DNA from: an uncultured Clostridia bacterium
Lineage (GTDB): Bacteria; Bacillota; Clostridia; Christensenellales; Borkfalkiaceae
DNA length: 50,745 bases
NCBI GenBank assembly: GCA_947625595.1
Contig: CANQOX010000003.1
Location: 1-50,745 of the forward strand
Reading direction: 5' to 3'
Of the stretch, positions 42,901-50,745 are shown piece after piece (the first letter of the stretch is position 1; every line of letters begins with the position of its first letter). Position numbers and translations under genes: made by a program. The notes beneath the pieces are model-generated. The model was given only the letters and a program-made list of their open reading frames with translations. It did not search any database and was not told the DNA's origin.

Positions 42901-44221
42901 GTGGACGTATGCTGGCGCGGAAAGAACTTGCCTCTCCTTCAAGATCAACATCGTGGGCTTCACGGATATCATCAAACCAGAAACCAACGGTATCAACTTT
43001 GAACGTGTCACGGGCATTCACCTTGGCGAATATATCAAGTTCACCTATGATGGGCAAGTGAAGACTCTTGCACAGCTCTTGCAGGGTGAAGTCGTCAAGA
43101 GCGTTGGTATCTCCGATGGTGGGAACCTCATCATTTGGTTCCTTGACACCGATTGCTACAAGAAGGTAAAGGACGTCACCTTCCTCACGGGTTTGCAGCT
43201 TCCGAAGATCACGGGTCCTGGAACCGCCTGGGAGACGGGTGCAACGGAGGAGCAAGTCAATCAAAACATCGAGCTTGTTCCCGGGCTTGTCCTTCAACAT
43301 GACGTCTGCCTCTGGAACGCCGACGCCGCAGGTTGGCAGCTTCACGCCGACAGCATCGAGGCGACGGTCAAGGCGGGTTCAAAGTTCACCGCAGGTACCG
43401 CCGACATCAAATCGCTTCTCGAAGTCAAGGCCGTTTACGGCTCCGAAAAGAAGGCCATTACCAACTTCACCATCACAAATTACAACAAAGATACGGTTGG
43501 CAAACAGAACATCACCATCACCTATCAGGACCGCACGGCGACCCTTGAGATCACCGTGGAAGCGGCTCCCGTGACGAAGTACGACGTCACCTTCGCCCTC
43601 GGCGACCATGCCGCATCGGATGCGACCGCTCCGCTCAAGCAGACGGCTGACGAGGATGCGCAGATCACCCTTCCCGCCGCACCCAAGGCAGCCAACGGGT
43701 ACGAATTTGACGGTTGGTACGACGGCACGACGAAAGCGGGCGACGCAAATGCGAAGTACACCGTGACGAAGACTGTCACCCTTACCGCGCATTGGAAACA
43801 GGTCGCACAGCCCGCCCAAAAAGTGACGGTGACCTTCAACCTCAACGGCGCAACGGGTACGGCTCCCGCATCGCAGACGATCGACAAGGGCGCGAAGGCG
43901 ACGAAGCCCGCGACCGATCCCGTCCGCGAGGGCTACACCTTCGGCGGTTGGTACACGGATGCCAACTGCACGACGGAGTTTGACTTCAATGGTGCGGTGA
44001 ACGCAGACACGACCGTCTATGCGAAGTGGACGAAGAACACCACGCCCGACACGCCTGTCGATCCCGACAAGCCTGCCGATCCCGACAAGCCCGACGACAA
44101 GGGCGAAGCCGACAACGGCTGCGGCAGTGTCATCGGCGGCGTCGGCGTCGTCCTCGCAGTTATGGTGACGCTTGGGACCGCGCTCGCAGTGATCTTTGTG
44201 AAGCGCAAGAAGAACGACTGA
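39995..44221 (+). CDS. Giant modular surface protein with Ig-like and InlB-type repeats
   Basis: A 1408-aa exported protein. Signal peptide residues ~1-36 (ending near KSASAEE). Then about four alternating modules: a ~150-aa beta-rich domain (recurring KGIHLTDYIEFAYGNETKS / TGIHLGEYIKFTYDGQVKT) and a ~90-aa Ig-like domain (LDRIEVSNTDGITAAQ / LDRIEVSGTTKFSAAR). Residues ~1190-1340 carry two Listeria-Bacteroides (InlB B) repeats with GYEFDGWYDG and GYTFGGWYTD. A DPDKPADPDKP stretch precedes GEADNGCGSVI, a hydrophobic span and KRKKND. No enzyme motif; a glycan-binding adhesin or scaffold is likely. The first ~2.3 kb is clearly less GC-rich than the rest and the neighbours, suggesting a recombined origin. 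SD AAGGAGGA. Confidence 0.85.
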   Translation: MKQTKTRRFLLVVTLMLLVLTLGLGLFFMQPKSASAEEVAELVPLADAELQQTQAIKAGTGGGVWWDGLDHTQMRLMYYKVQGGDNVKPTRLTEGGQKKYSNTDKIKIVQGGDGQYKTLTERAVNTVVWLDNMGAVNGDENVGELWISFTDPVWIEGISEVMICSGFEELNGQGTPTGVKTTKDYYFWNAGYKGWQTRIDASKGIEVTYTGDGVDFGEKLNPSEFTVKATLKGSEEATEIDASACTYEYNYNGLTEGGQMTVTVKYQDAAAKTVNVTVAATDATEGLEILHDGNHACDKAHRTDWDATQMSFFVSTKGESAPKPDTATNTTAWLNETSNVTDFLLFNGENYDTWRWHVAWISYFANQTSSGEENVYEIWFCIKQGDAHDQAHKDWKNGIQTVTFKAGFRIDNTNDPNKKLVVKEDVTLWNAHDAGWQRAVSEITAKTAGDVSLSCDLGQQLSAEELAKLTVTGKFIDGSEDKTIDNSKVSIALPETAGEGQATITYQGKTAKVNVNMKAKTLDRIEVSNTDGITAAQWTRADFSKIVVKAHFVDEEGEGVTLTPDQYTVTCDTWTKTGTVKATVSYTYVEGQTKTAEFDVSVTAEAAPEAYLEILEEAHNTNAVFPGHYSYALSYKVNFVGVDLKGFNLAAANYYFDKVKGIHLTDYIEFAYGNETKSATELFASGDLEHIGFSDSGRLVICFKDDTIRSKVTQTTFKAGMEIASNQNAFDFGAPQTTLDSTAIFLANAVLKKDYVFYNGGASGWLKAVDTLTASYEGTVLQNNNLNKDNLTVMAKHFGEAQATKLANDAYTVDFSSAEVGDAVQGTVTYRGKTATFTVKVEAPTKTLDRIEVSGTTKFSAARFGTAPALTGLVVTAYFEGEDEGEVLQAGVNGYTVGAMDMWAAEGDHKITVSYTYGTTTKTAEITLAITAPDATKYFEVLEGGSNNGYMHNNTWGNQGEGKNGVRFEWTYAGAERTCLSFKINIVGFTDIIKPETNGINFERVTGIHLGEYIKFTYDGQVKTLAQLLQGEVVKSVGISDGGNLIIWFLDTDCYKKVKDVTFLTGLQLPKITGPGTAWETGATEEQVNQNIELVPGLVLQHDVCLWNADAAGWQLHADSIEATVKAGSKFTAGTADIKSLLEVKAVYGSEKKAITNFTITNYNKDTVGKQNITITYQDRTATLEITVEAAPVTKYDVTFALGDHAASDATAPLKQTADEDAQITLPAAPKAANGYEFDGWYDGTTKAGDANAKYTVTKTVTLTAHWKQVAQPAQKVTVTFNLNGATGTAPASQTIDKGAKATKPATDPVREGYTFGGWYTDANCTTEFDFNGAVNADTTVYAKWTKNTTPDTPVDPDKPADPDKPDDKGEADNGCGSVIGGVGVVLAVMVTLGTALAVIFVKRKKND

Positions 44222-44241
44222 TACTACCTTCCTCCGAACGA

Positions 44242-44263
44242 GGGGCGTCCGTGAGGACGCCCC
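44242..44263 (+). terminator. GC-rich hairpin after surface-protein gene
   Basis: GGGGCGTCC (44242-44250), loop GTGA, GGACGCCCC (44255-44263): a perfect 9-bp stem with a GNRA loop but no following T tract. Probably a 3'-end stabiliser or part of a bipartite terminator with the hairpin at 44294. Confidence 0.6.
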
Positions 44264-44293
44264 GACTTCAGGATAATGAACCGAAAAAAATCA

Positions 44294-44319
44294 GCGGAAG
44301 AACACTCTTCCGCGATTTT
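44294..44319 (+). terminator. Second hairpin with short T tract
   Basis: GCGGAAGA (44294-44301), loop ACAC, TCTTCCGC (44306-44313), then GATTTT. Terminator-like, just before the rhamnosidase gene; readthrough would allow partial coupling to it. Confidence 0.6.
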
Positions 44320-44338
44320 CGGATAAGGTGACTTTTTT

Positions 44339-47290
44339 ATGAAAAATTTTCGCGACCCTCCCGCGGAGCTTCGGGCAAGACCATTTTGGTCGCTCAACGG
44401 CTCCCTCGAAGAGGGGGAATTGAAACGGCAGATCTCCGTCATGCGGGAAATGGGCTTTGGCGGAGCCTACCTTCACTCCCGCACGGGCCTTTCGACGGAA
44501 TACCTCTCCAAGGAGTGGTTCCGCCTGATGAATGTCTGCGCGGACGAGCTCGAACGGCTCGGCATGACCGCCTATCTCTATGACGAGGACCGCTATCCTT
44601 CGGGCGTCGCGGGGGGGTATGTGCCCATGCACAGCGACTTCCGCGGCAAATATCTGACCGTCCGTATCGTCTCTTCGGTCGATTATGCCGCGCAAGAGGG
44701 GGACGTCGGAGCCTTCCTCGTGCGCTTCACGGGCGAACGTCTCCGCTCCTACCGCCCCTATGCGGGCGAAAAGGGGCAGGTCGCCGTCTTTTCCGTCCGC
44801 GAGCGCGAGCCGCAGGACGTCTACAACGGCTATCCCTACTTTGACGCCCTCAAAAAGGCGGCGACGGAGGAATTTCTTCACATCACCCTCGACCGCTATG
44901 CGGAGGAGATGGGGGACCGCTTGGGCAGGAGCGTCAGGGGCGTCTTCACCGACGAGCCGAACCGCGGGGCCGTGTTCAACGGCTTTGCCCACATCGGCCC
45001 AGACGCCGAGCGCCGCGCCCCGTACACCGAAAAGCTCTTTTCGGCCTACTTCGACCGTTGGGGCGAGCGGCTGGAGGAAAAGCTCCCCGAGCTCTACTTC
45101 AGGGGCAGGGAAACCTTCTCCCGCACGGCATGGCGGTACATGGAGACGCTGACCGAACTCTTCCTCGCAAACTACGCCGAGCCGTACGCGGCTTGGTGCA
45201 GGGCGCACGGCATCGCCTTCACGGGGCACATTCTGCACGAGGACAACCTCTCTGCGATGACGACCCTGTGCGGCTCGCCCATGCGCTTTTATGAGCTCAT
45301 GGACGCCCCGGGGGTGGACAATTTGACGGCAAACAGCACCAACATCGCCGTGCCCGTCATGTGCTCCTCCGTCGCGCGGCAGTGCGGCAAGAGGAACGTC
45401 CTCTCCGAAATGTACGCCGTCATCGGTTGGCAGGCCGACTTTCAGACCTATAAGCGCATCGGCGACTGGCACGCCTTCTTCGGCGTCAACGACCGCTGCA
45501 CGCACCTCAGTATGTACACGATGGGGGGCATCGCCAAGCGCGACTACCCCGCAAGCATTCTTCATCAGAGCGAATGGTGGAGGGACTATAAACGTGTGGA
45601 GGACTACTTCGCGCGGCTCAACGTCTTCCTGTCGCAGGGCAAGCGCACGGCCGAGCTCCTTTGGGTCCACCCCGTTGAATCGGCGTGGGGCATGGGCCGC
45701 ATGGAGGGGTACGTCAACTGCTTTGTTCCCAAGGATCCCGCCTATCTCGCCCTCGAGACCGTCTATTGGAACGTCTCGAACCTCCTCGCGGAGAAGGGCA
45801 TTTCCTTTGACTTCGGCGACGAAGAGATGATGTCCCGCCTCGCCCATGTGGAGCGGCGGGGAGGAAAGACCTGCCTCCGCGTCGGCAGAGAGCGGTACGA
45901 GCGCGTCCTGCTCGCGGGCAACGTCACCCTGCGCAGATCCACCGTAAAACTGCTTCGCAGGTTCCTGCGGATGGGCGGCGAAGTCCTGCTCGTCGGAGAA
46001 TTTCCGAAGTACTGCGAGGGGAACCGTTTCCGCGCCGAAAAGCGCCTTGCGGGCCTCAAACGCATCGCGGAGGACGAACTCGCCGCGGCCATTCCGCTCC
46101 CGTTTCGGGTGGAAGGGGGACGCGCGTATACACGCCTCGCCCGCACCAACCGCAAACGCTACTTCGCCGCCGTCTCCATTGAGAGCGAGAAGAGGGACTT
46201 TGTCTTCTCGTTCGAGGGAAAGCTTGCGGCGCGGCGGTACGATCCCCGCACGGGACGGAATTTTGCCGTCGGGACAAAATTTGACGGTACCATGTCCGAG
46301 ATCCGCCTCTCGTTGGACGCGGGAGAGGAAGTTTTGCTCGCCTTGAGCGAAAATTCTGTATCCATGTCGGAGAAGATCCCCGAGACCATCGACATGGTAG
46401 GGGCAAAAATTCTCCCGAGTGAAGTTTCCTATACCTTGAAGCGGCCGAATGTCTGTGTGCTCGACCGCGCGAAATATTCCTGTAAGGGTGTCGAGGGCGA
46501 GGACGAGATCCTGCGCGTCGACGGCAGGATCAGGGCGCAGCTCGGCCTTTCCCAGCGCACGCCCGAGGCGATCCAGCCGTGGTTCAGGAAGAAGTTTTCC
46601 CTCGACCGCCCGTGCGGCGAGCGGGTCACGCTGCGTTTCCCCTTCCGCGCGGAGGTCCTTCCGCAAATGAATCTCGTCTTTGAACAGATCGCGGGCGAGG
46701 AGATCTTCCTCAACGGCGTCCGCATCGACTGCCGCCCCGCAAGGAGCGCGTGGGACAACTGCTTTGTGTGGCTTCCGCTCCCGCGCAAGGTCCTGCGGCG
46801 GGGTGAAAACGAGATCGTCGTCACCTTCCCGATGGAGGAGGACACGCCGATCGAGGCGATGTACCTCACGGGCCGTTTCGGCGTGCGGGCGGAGGGGAGC
46901 AAAGTTGCGCTCTGCCGCCTTCCCAAGACCCTTCGGCTCGGTGACATCGCCGCGCAGGGGCTGCCCTTCTACAGCGGCGAGCTCGTCTACCGCTTCCCGC
47001 TCGGGAAGGGGAGATACCGCGCGGAAGTCCCGTCGTTTGGAGGCGCACTCGTGAAGATACAGGGCAAACCGCGGGGCTTTGCGCCCTTCACGGCGGACGT
47101 CTCTGTGAAAGGCACGCTCTCTGTCTCCGTCACGGTGACGCAGAGAAACAAATTCGGCCCCCTGCACTATCGCGGGGAGAGCCGCGGCGCATTCGGTGAA
47201 TTCTGCCCCTCCGACGGGGACTTCTCCGAGGACTTCCGTCTCATCGGGCAGGGCCTCTTCGCGCCGCCCATTGTCAAAGAGATCCTATGA
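44339..47290 (+). CDS. GH106-like alpha-L-rhamnosidase
   Basis: A 983-aa protein without signal peptide, so cytoplasmic. The N terminus (ARPFWSLNGSLEEGELKRQISVMREMGFGG) and the following LYDEDRYPSGVAGG are the pattern of large GH106-type glycosidases, whose catalytic barrel occupies roughly the first 500 residues. MCSSVARQCGKRNVLSEMYAVIGWQ and LWVHPVESAWG lie in the barrel/linker region. The C-terminal ~350 residues form beta-sandwich domains typical of the family (AEVLPQMNLVFEQIAGEEIFLNGV). Length fits (~900-1100 aa). It likely removes L-rhamnose from imported oligosaccharides, consistent with rhaBAD nearby and the coupled GH78 gene, whose start overlaps its stop by 4 nt. The family is assigned by memory of motifs; an unclassified relative of GH2/GH106 is possible. 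Confidence 0.7.
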   Translation: MKNFRDPPAELRARPFWSLNGSLEEGELKRQISVMREMGFGGAYLHSRTGLSTEYLSKEWFRLMNVCADELERLGMTAYLYDEDRYPSGVAGGYVPMHSDFRGKYLTVRIVSSVDYAAQEGDVGAFLVRFTGERLRSYRPYAGEKGQVAVFSVREREPQDVYNGYPYFDALKKAATEEFLHITLDRYAEEMGDRLGRSVRGVFTDEPNRGAVFNGFAHIGPDAERRAPYTEKLFSAYFDRWGERLEEKLPELYFRGRETFSRTAWRYMETLTELFLANYAEPYAAWCRAHGIAFTGHILHEDNLSAMTTLCGSPMRFYELMDAPGVDNLTANSTNIAVPVMCSSVARQCGKRNVLSEMYAVIGWQADFQTYKRIGDWHAFFGVNDRCTHLSMYTMGGIAKRDYPASILHQSEWWRDYKRVEDYFARLNVFLSQGKRTAELLWVHPVESAWGMGRMEGYVNCFVPKDPAYLALETVYWNVSNLLAEKGISFDFGDEEMMSRLAHVERRGGKTCLRVGRERYERVLLAGNVTLRRSTVKLLRRFLRMGGEVLLVGEFPKYCEGNRFRAEKRLAGLKRIAEDELAAAIPLPFRVEGGRAYTRLARTNRKRYFAAVSIESEKRDFVFSFEGKLAARRYDPRTGRNFAVGTKFDGTMSEIRLSLDAGEEVLLALSENSVSMSEKIPETIDMVGAKILPSEVSYTLKRPNVCVLDRAKYSCKGVEGEDEILRVDGRIRAQLGLSQRTPEAIQPWFRKKFSLDRPCGERVTLRFPFRAEVLPQMNLVFEQIAGEEIFLNGVRIDCRPARSAWDNCFVWLPLPRKVLRRGENEIVVTFPMEEDTPIEAMYLTGRFGVRAEGSKVALCRLPKTLRLGDIAAQGLPFYSGELVYRFPLGKGRYRAEVPSFGGALVKIQGKPRGFAPFTADVSVKGTLSVSVTVTQRNKFGPLHYRGESRGAFGEFCPSDGDFSEDFRLIGQGLFAPPIVKEIL

Positions 47291-48879
47291 AGACGTATCA
47301 TGTTTGGCCCGAACGCATCGTTGCGTCCTCGGGCGTAGAAAATGCTTCCCGCCTCCTTCGGCCCACGACCCTGCAGATCGGCATCGGCAGGGAGGAGACG
47401 GCCGTCCTTTCCCCGCACGGATACATCATTTTGGACTACGGGAGGGAGATCGTCGGCGGCGTCAGGGTGCTGTCCTATTTTTCGGAAAGGGGCGTGCCTG
47501 TGCGGCTGCGCTTCGGCGAATCGGTCGCCGAGGTCTGTGCCGAGATCGGCGAGAAGAACGCGACCAACGACCACGCGCTCCGCGATTTCCGCGTGGAGAT
47601 CCCGCAGCTCTCGGACGGCGTCTACGGCGACACAGGTTTCAGGTTCCTGCGCGTCGATGCGGAGGAAAAGCTCGCGCTCACCGCGCTCGTTGCGGTTGAC
47701 AGGCGATGCGATCTGCCGATCGTCGGCGGGTTCTCGTGCGATGACGCGCGCGTCAATGAGATCTATGCGACGGCGAGGGAAACTTTGCTCTGCTGCGTGC
47801 AGAACGGGTACATTTGGGACGGCGTCAAGCGCGACCGCCTCGTTTGGATCGGCGACCTGCATCCCGAGGCCCTCGGCCTCCTTGCGACGGTCGGCGGGTG
47901 CGAAAATATCAAAAATTGCCTCCGCCTTGCCGTCAGCCAGACGCCTCTCCCCGCGTGGATCAATGGCATTCCCGCCTATTCGCTCTGGTGGATCGTCAAC
48001 CTGCACGACTTCTACGCCCACACGGCCGACCGCGCCCTCCTCGAGGAGCTGTCGGACTACTTTGTGCGGCTTTTGCAGCAGATCGATCCCTTCGTCCGCG
48101 GGGATGGCACAACGGCCTTTCCCTATGACTTTCTCGACTGGCCCACCCACGGGCAAGAGGACGAACTCATGGGACAGGCGGGGCTTTTGGTGCTCGCCAT
48201 GCAGAAGGCCGTGCGCCTCTCCAAGGTCCTCTCTGTCGATACGCCCGCGGGGGATATCCTTTCCCGTGTGCGCCGCGGCAGCGGAAAGAGGAGCAAGCAG
48301 GCCGAGGCCATGCGCTGCCTCGCAGGACTGACGGAGAGGGGGGAGACGGAGAAGATCCTCCTCAAGGACGGCCCGCGCGGCATTTCCACCTTCATGAGCT
48401 ACTATATCCTCCGCGCCCTCGCCGAATGCGGCAGGGGGGAGAATGCGCTGGATTTTTTGAAAGAGTACTACGGCGGCATGCTCGACGTCGGAGCGCGGAC
48501 ATTCTGGGAGGACTTTTCCCTCGACTGGAAGGGCGGCCGCATCGACGGCCTCCCGAAAGAGGGGGAGAAGGACATTCACGGCGACTACGGAGCCTTCTGC
48601 TATCAGGGCTTCCGCCACAGTCTCTGCCACGGCTGGTCTTGCGGGCCGATCCCCTTCCTCATGCACGTCGTCCTCGGCGTCAGGATCGTCGGGGAAGGGT
48701 GTACGAAGATCGCCGTCGTGCCCGATCTCTGCGGCCTCAAACGGGTGGAGGGGAGCTATCCGACGCCCTTTGGCCCCGTGCACATCAGACACGAGATGCG
48801 GGGCGGAAAACTTTTGACCGATATCGACGCCCCCGACGGGGTGGAGATCGTGCACGAGGGCAAATCCCTGCTCTCATAG
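47287..48879 (+). CDS. GH78-like alpha-L-rhamnosidase
   Basis: A 530-aa cytoplasmic (alpha/alpha)6-barrel enzyme. The N-terminal beta domain (residues ~1-150) ends in DTGFRFLRVDAEE. The catalytic barrel (~155-460) carries WDGVKRDRLVWIGDLHPEA, matching the GH78 general acid region (usually CPQRDERxGWxGD), and ARTFWEDFSLDW, matching the WE general-base region. A C-terminal beta domain follows HGWSCGPIPFL. It is shorter than typical GH78 (~700-900 aa) because accessory N-terminal domains are absent. It is translationally coupled to the GH106-like gene; together they could release alpha-linked rhamnose from different linkages. Confidence 0.85.
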   Translation: MKTYHVWPERIVASSGVENASRLLRPTTLQIGIGREETAVLSPHGYIILDYGREIVGGVRVLSYFSERGVPVRLRFGESVAEVCAEIGEKNATNDHALRDFRVEIPQLSDGVYGDTGFRFLRVDAEEKLALTALVAVDRRCDLPIVGGFSCDDARVNEIYATARETLLCCVQNGYIWDGVKRDRLVWIGDLHPEALGLLATVGGCENIKNCLRLAVSQTPLPAWINGIPAYSLWWIVNLHDFYAHTADRALLEELSDYFVRLLQQIDPFVRGDGTTAFPYDFLDWPTHGQEDELMGQAGLLVLAMQKAVRLSKVLSVDTPAGDILSRVRRGSGKRSKQAEAMRCLAGLTERGETEKILLKDGPRGISTFMSYYILRALAECGRGENALDFLKEYYGGMLDVGARTFWEDFSLDWKGGRIDGLPKEGEKDIHGDYGAFCYQGFRHSLCHGWSCGPIPFLMHVVLGVRIVGEGCTKIAVVPDLCGLKRVEGSYPTPFGPVHIRHEMRGGKLLTDIDAPDGVEIVHEGKSLLS

Positions 48880-48903
48880 ACCCACCAAAACAGGAGATTT
48901 GAT

Positions 48904-50154
48904 ATGAAAAAAACTTTGGCCTTTGCCCTTGCGGCAATTCTGTGTCTCGGCCTCTGCGCGGCGGGCTGCAGCAGAGGGGAGGAGAGCGGCAGTACGGAGC
49001 CGCCTTCGACCGAACCGCCCGCCACGGATACCGAAAAGGAGCCGCTCATGGAGTATAAAAAATACGACCTCAAGACCTACCTCACTCCCTTCTGGGAGGG
49101 GACCGTGGTCTACAATGAGACCCTTTGGTTCGCAGGGGAAGACGACTTTTTTGCCCCGCTCATGTATGCTCCCGACGAGATCGTCTCCGTCATGAGTTAC
49201 GACCTCACCAAGACCTATCAGGAGGGGATCGACTATGTCTTTGAGAAGGGCAAAAAGGAGATCACGCTCCCCGAGGGGTCGAGCATTCCGCACATGACGT
49301 ATGAGGAATACTACTCGGGCGCCATGACGAGCATCACAGGCGGAGGGCTCTATTTCGCGGAGGGGACGGACATCTGCAGCCGTCAGGTCGCCGTCACATA
49401 CCGCCACAGCGATACGGCAACGTGGACCATGCCCCGCCTCGAGAGAGAGAAGTTCCCCAAGACCTTTGAAAAGCTCGAAAGCGGCGGTTCGCTCAATGTC
49501 GTATTTTACGGCGATTCCATCACCGTCGGCGCGAATTCGAGCAGTTACGTTGGCTACGGCCCCCAAGCGGAGAGCTACCCGCAGATGGTCCGCTCCTATA
49601 TGCAGAAACGTTACCCCTCGGCCACCGTCAATTATATCAATACGGCAGTCGGCGGGACCGATTCCAACTGGGGCAACGACGGCAAGATGAACCATCCGCT
49701 CGACAATGAGGACGGCGGCGCGCATTTTCAGACCCGTGTGCTCGACAAAGCGCCCGATCTGCTCTTCATTGCCTTCGGCATGAACGACGGCCCCTCCGTC
49801 CAGAACTATAAAACCAACATTCAGTCCATGATCACGCGCGTCCGCGCCGCTTTCCCCGACGTCGAGATCATGCTCGTCTCGGGCATGACTGCCAATATCG
49901 AGGCGGCGGGCTTCTACAATAAGGATTACGAGGCCTTCCAGAGCGCTCTCATCGAGCTGTCCGAGAGCTTCGAGAGAGTCGGCGTCGCCACCGTTCTCAA
50001 CACCGTGCGCAGCCTCGAGGGGAGAACGCTCGGGAAACGCTTCCGCGACTGGACGGGGAACAACGTCAACCACCCCAACGACTTCATGGCCCGCGTCTAT
50101 GCGCAGACCATTCTGTACACCCTCTTCGGGAAAGACTACATCGAGCACATCTGA
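48904..50154 (+). CDS. SGNH/GDSL-hydrolase lipoprotein, probable glycan esterase
   Basis: A 416-aa lipoprotein with lipobox CAAGC (Cys22) and an acidic Ser/Pro linker. Residues ~45-190 are a beta-rich N-terminal domain. Residues ~195-410 are an SGNH hydrolase: block I FYGDSITVG with Ser205, block II Gly in TAVGGTDS, block III Asn in AFGMNDGPS and block V NHPNDF with His390. The aspartate normally three residues before the histidine (DxxH) is Asn387 here, so the triad may use another acid or a Ser-His dyad. Such two-domain surface esterases often deacetylate plant polysaccharides such as rhamnogalacturonan, which fits the rhamnosidase context, but the substrate is inferred. A terminator follows. 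Confidence 0.83.
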   Translation: MKKTLAFALAAILCLGLCAAGCSRGEESGSTEPPSTEPPATDTEKEPLMEYKKYDLKTYLTPFWEGTVVYNETLWFAGEDDFFAPLMYAPDEIVSVMSYDLTKTYQEGIDYVFEKGKKEITLPEGSSIPHMTYEEYYSGAMTSITGGGLYFAEGTDICSRQVAVTYRHSDTATWTMPRLEREKFPKTFEKLESGGSLNVVFYGDSITVGANSSSYVGYGPQAESYPQMVRSYMQKRYPSATVNYINTAVGGTDSNWGNDGKMNHPLDNEDGGAHFQTRVLDKAPDLLFIAFGMNDGPSVQNYKTNIQSMITRVRAAFPDVEIMLVSGMTANIEAAGFYNKDYEAFQSALIELSESFERVGVATVLNTVRSLEGRTLGKRFRDWTGNNVNHPNDFMARVYAQTILYTLFGKDYIEHI

Positions 50155-50167
50155 GAGATCAATGAGA

Positions 50168-50191
50168 AACGTCGGGCGACCGACGTTTTTT
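50168..50191 (+). terminator. Rho-independent terminator
   Basis: AACGTCGG (50168-50175), loop GCGA, CCGACGTT (50180-50187) and a T tract to 50191 end the rhamnosidase/esterase unit. Confidence 0.92.
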
Positions 50192-50244
50192 GATGTCAAG
50201 AAAAGGGTGTCACCTCTTTTTGTCCCTTCCAATATGATGAAATA

Positions 50245-50260
50245 GGGCGGTTTTCCGCCC
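50245..50260 (+). promoter_or_regulatory. 5'-leader hairpin before collagen-like gene
   Basis: GGGCGG (50245-50250), loop TTTT, CCGCCC (50255-50260). A TATGAT at about 50233-50238 could be a -10 box but has no good -35, so the hairpin would lie at the start of the leader. Confidence 0.4.
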
Positions 50261-50293
50261 AATCCCTCAACATGGGCAAATGGAGGAAACACT

Positions 50294-50686
50294 ATGTATA
50301 TCTACAGACGCTGCCGTACTTGCGGGAATTGCCCCTGCACTTGCGGCTGCAACGGCCCGACGCAGACCTATCCCCCCGTGACTATCGTCGGTGCAACGGG
50401 TCCCACGGGCCCCACAGGGCCGCAGGGCCCTGCCACCATCACGGTCGGGCAGACGATCACGGGCGAGCCCAACACGGCGGCTTCCGTCGTCTCGACGGGC
50501 GGAGAAAACGCCGTCCTCACCTTCACCATTCCCCGCGGCGCGACGGGCGCAACGGGGGCGACGGGTGCAACGGGGCCGCAAGGCGTGCAGGGCATTCAGG
50601 GCGTGCAAGGTCCCCAAGGCCCGCAGGGCGCACAGGGCGTCGCGGGCACGGCAGGCGCGACAGGCGCAACAGAACAAGTGCTTTAA
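50294..50686 (+). CDS. Short collagen-like repeat protein
   Basis: A 130-aa protein. A Cys-rich N terminus (CRTCGNCPCTCGC) is followed by a first Gly-X-Y block (GATGPTGPTGPQGP), a ~35-residue non-collagen insert (ITVGQTITGEPNTA... TIPR) that is common in clostridial collagen-like proteins, and a second Gly-X-Y block of about 15 triplets (GATGATGATGATGPQGVQG...). It ends abruptly in EQVL without the TNF/C1q-like C-terminal trimerisation domain usually found, so it may be truncated or a short member. No signal peptide is visible; such proteins are often found on spores or outer surfaces. SD GGAGG precedes the start. The remaining 59 bp of the window hold no further recognisable gene. Confidence 0.8.
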   Translation: MYIYRRCRTCGNCPCTCGCNGPTQTYPPVTIVGATGPTGPTGPQGPATITVGQTITGEPNTAASVVSTGGENAVLTFTIPRGATGATGATGATGPQGVQGIQGVQGPQGPQGAQGVAGTAGATGATEQVL

Positions 50687-50745
50687 GGGAAACATCTGAA
50701 GCGGGAAGTTATGGTAAGAAAGTTCGTGAGGCAAAAATCATGGAC

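Noticed and set aside
44291-47167. Antisense ORF of 958 aa opposite the GH106-like gene
   Set aside because: Shadow of a GC-rich gene; no start signal and no domain.

Overview
The window looks like a chromosomal segment of a GC-rich member of the Bacillota, most likely an uncultured gut clostridial lineage. The case for this is strong AAGGAGG ribosome-binding sites, consensus SigA-type promoters, lipobox lipoproteins, an MsmEFG-type sugar ABC transporter, collagen-like and Listeria-Bacteroides-repeat surface proteins, and a rhamnose regulon of clostridial type. The taxon is an inference. No rRNA or tRNA gene, insertion sequence or CRISPR array was recognised.

Layout. 1-819 is non-coding and repeat-rich, with long perfect hairpins and a 180-bp-spaced duplication. 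820-2326 (minus strand) holds a VUT-family queuosine-precursor transporter behind a preQ1-I riboswitch, overlapping a short-chain dehydrogenase. 2393-8548 is housekeeping: a lipoprotein, a membrane-anchored protein, guaB, guaA, a PPP-like phosphatase and a family 2 glycosyltransferase.

8688-18222 is the most unusual part: two adjacent transcription units, each with its own consensus promoter. The first encodes a Snf7/ESCRT-III-like helical protein, a second such domain fused to a RuvB-like AAA+ ATPase and a PD-(D/E)XK nuclease domain, and an ATPase with an MIT-like N-terminal domain. The second encodes an XRE regulator, a cytoplasmic zinc-ribbon/HtrA-like protease, an SPFH (YdjI-like) protein, a long coiled-coil protein and a second MIT-like/Vps4-like AAA ATPase. 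I read this as a bacterial ESCRT-III/Vps4-like membrane-remodelling or defence system. The assignment rests on sequence reading alone.

18356-50191 is a rhamnose/pectin-type glycan utilisation region: two sugar permeases (one with a large extracytoplasmic N-terminal domain), a solute-binding lipoprotein, two GH99/WbsX-like lipoproteins, three large surface proteins, a DeoR regulator divergent from rhaB-rhaA-rhaD, a giant adhesin-like surface protein, a GH106-like and a GH78-like alpha-L-rhamnosidase, and an SGNH esterase lipoprotein. The inferred flow is: surface proteins bind and trim rhamnose-containing glycans, the ABC system imports oligosaccharides, the signal-less rhamnosidases release L-rhamnose in the cytoplasm, and RhaA, RhaB and RhaD convert it to DHAP and lactaldehyde. 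The promoters of the transporter operon and of rhaB share an identical 17-bp block over the -10 region. Four surface proteins end in a shared Gly-Cys-Gly, transmembrane, basic tail that looks like a dedicated C-terminal sorting signal. A 689-bp intergenic stretch (39306-39994) is filled with short tandem repeats and MITE-like copies also represented at the window start. The window ends with a short collagen-like protein.
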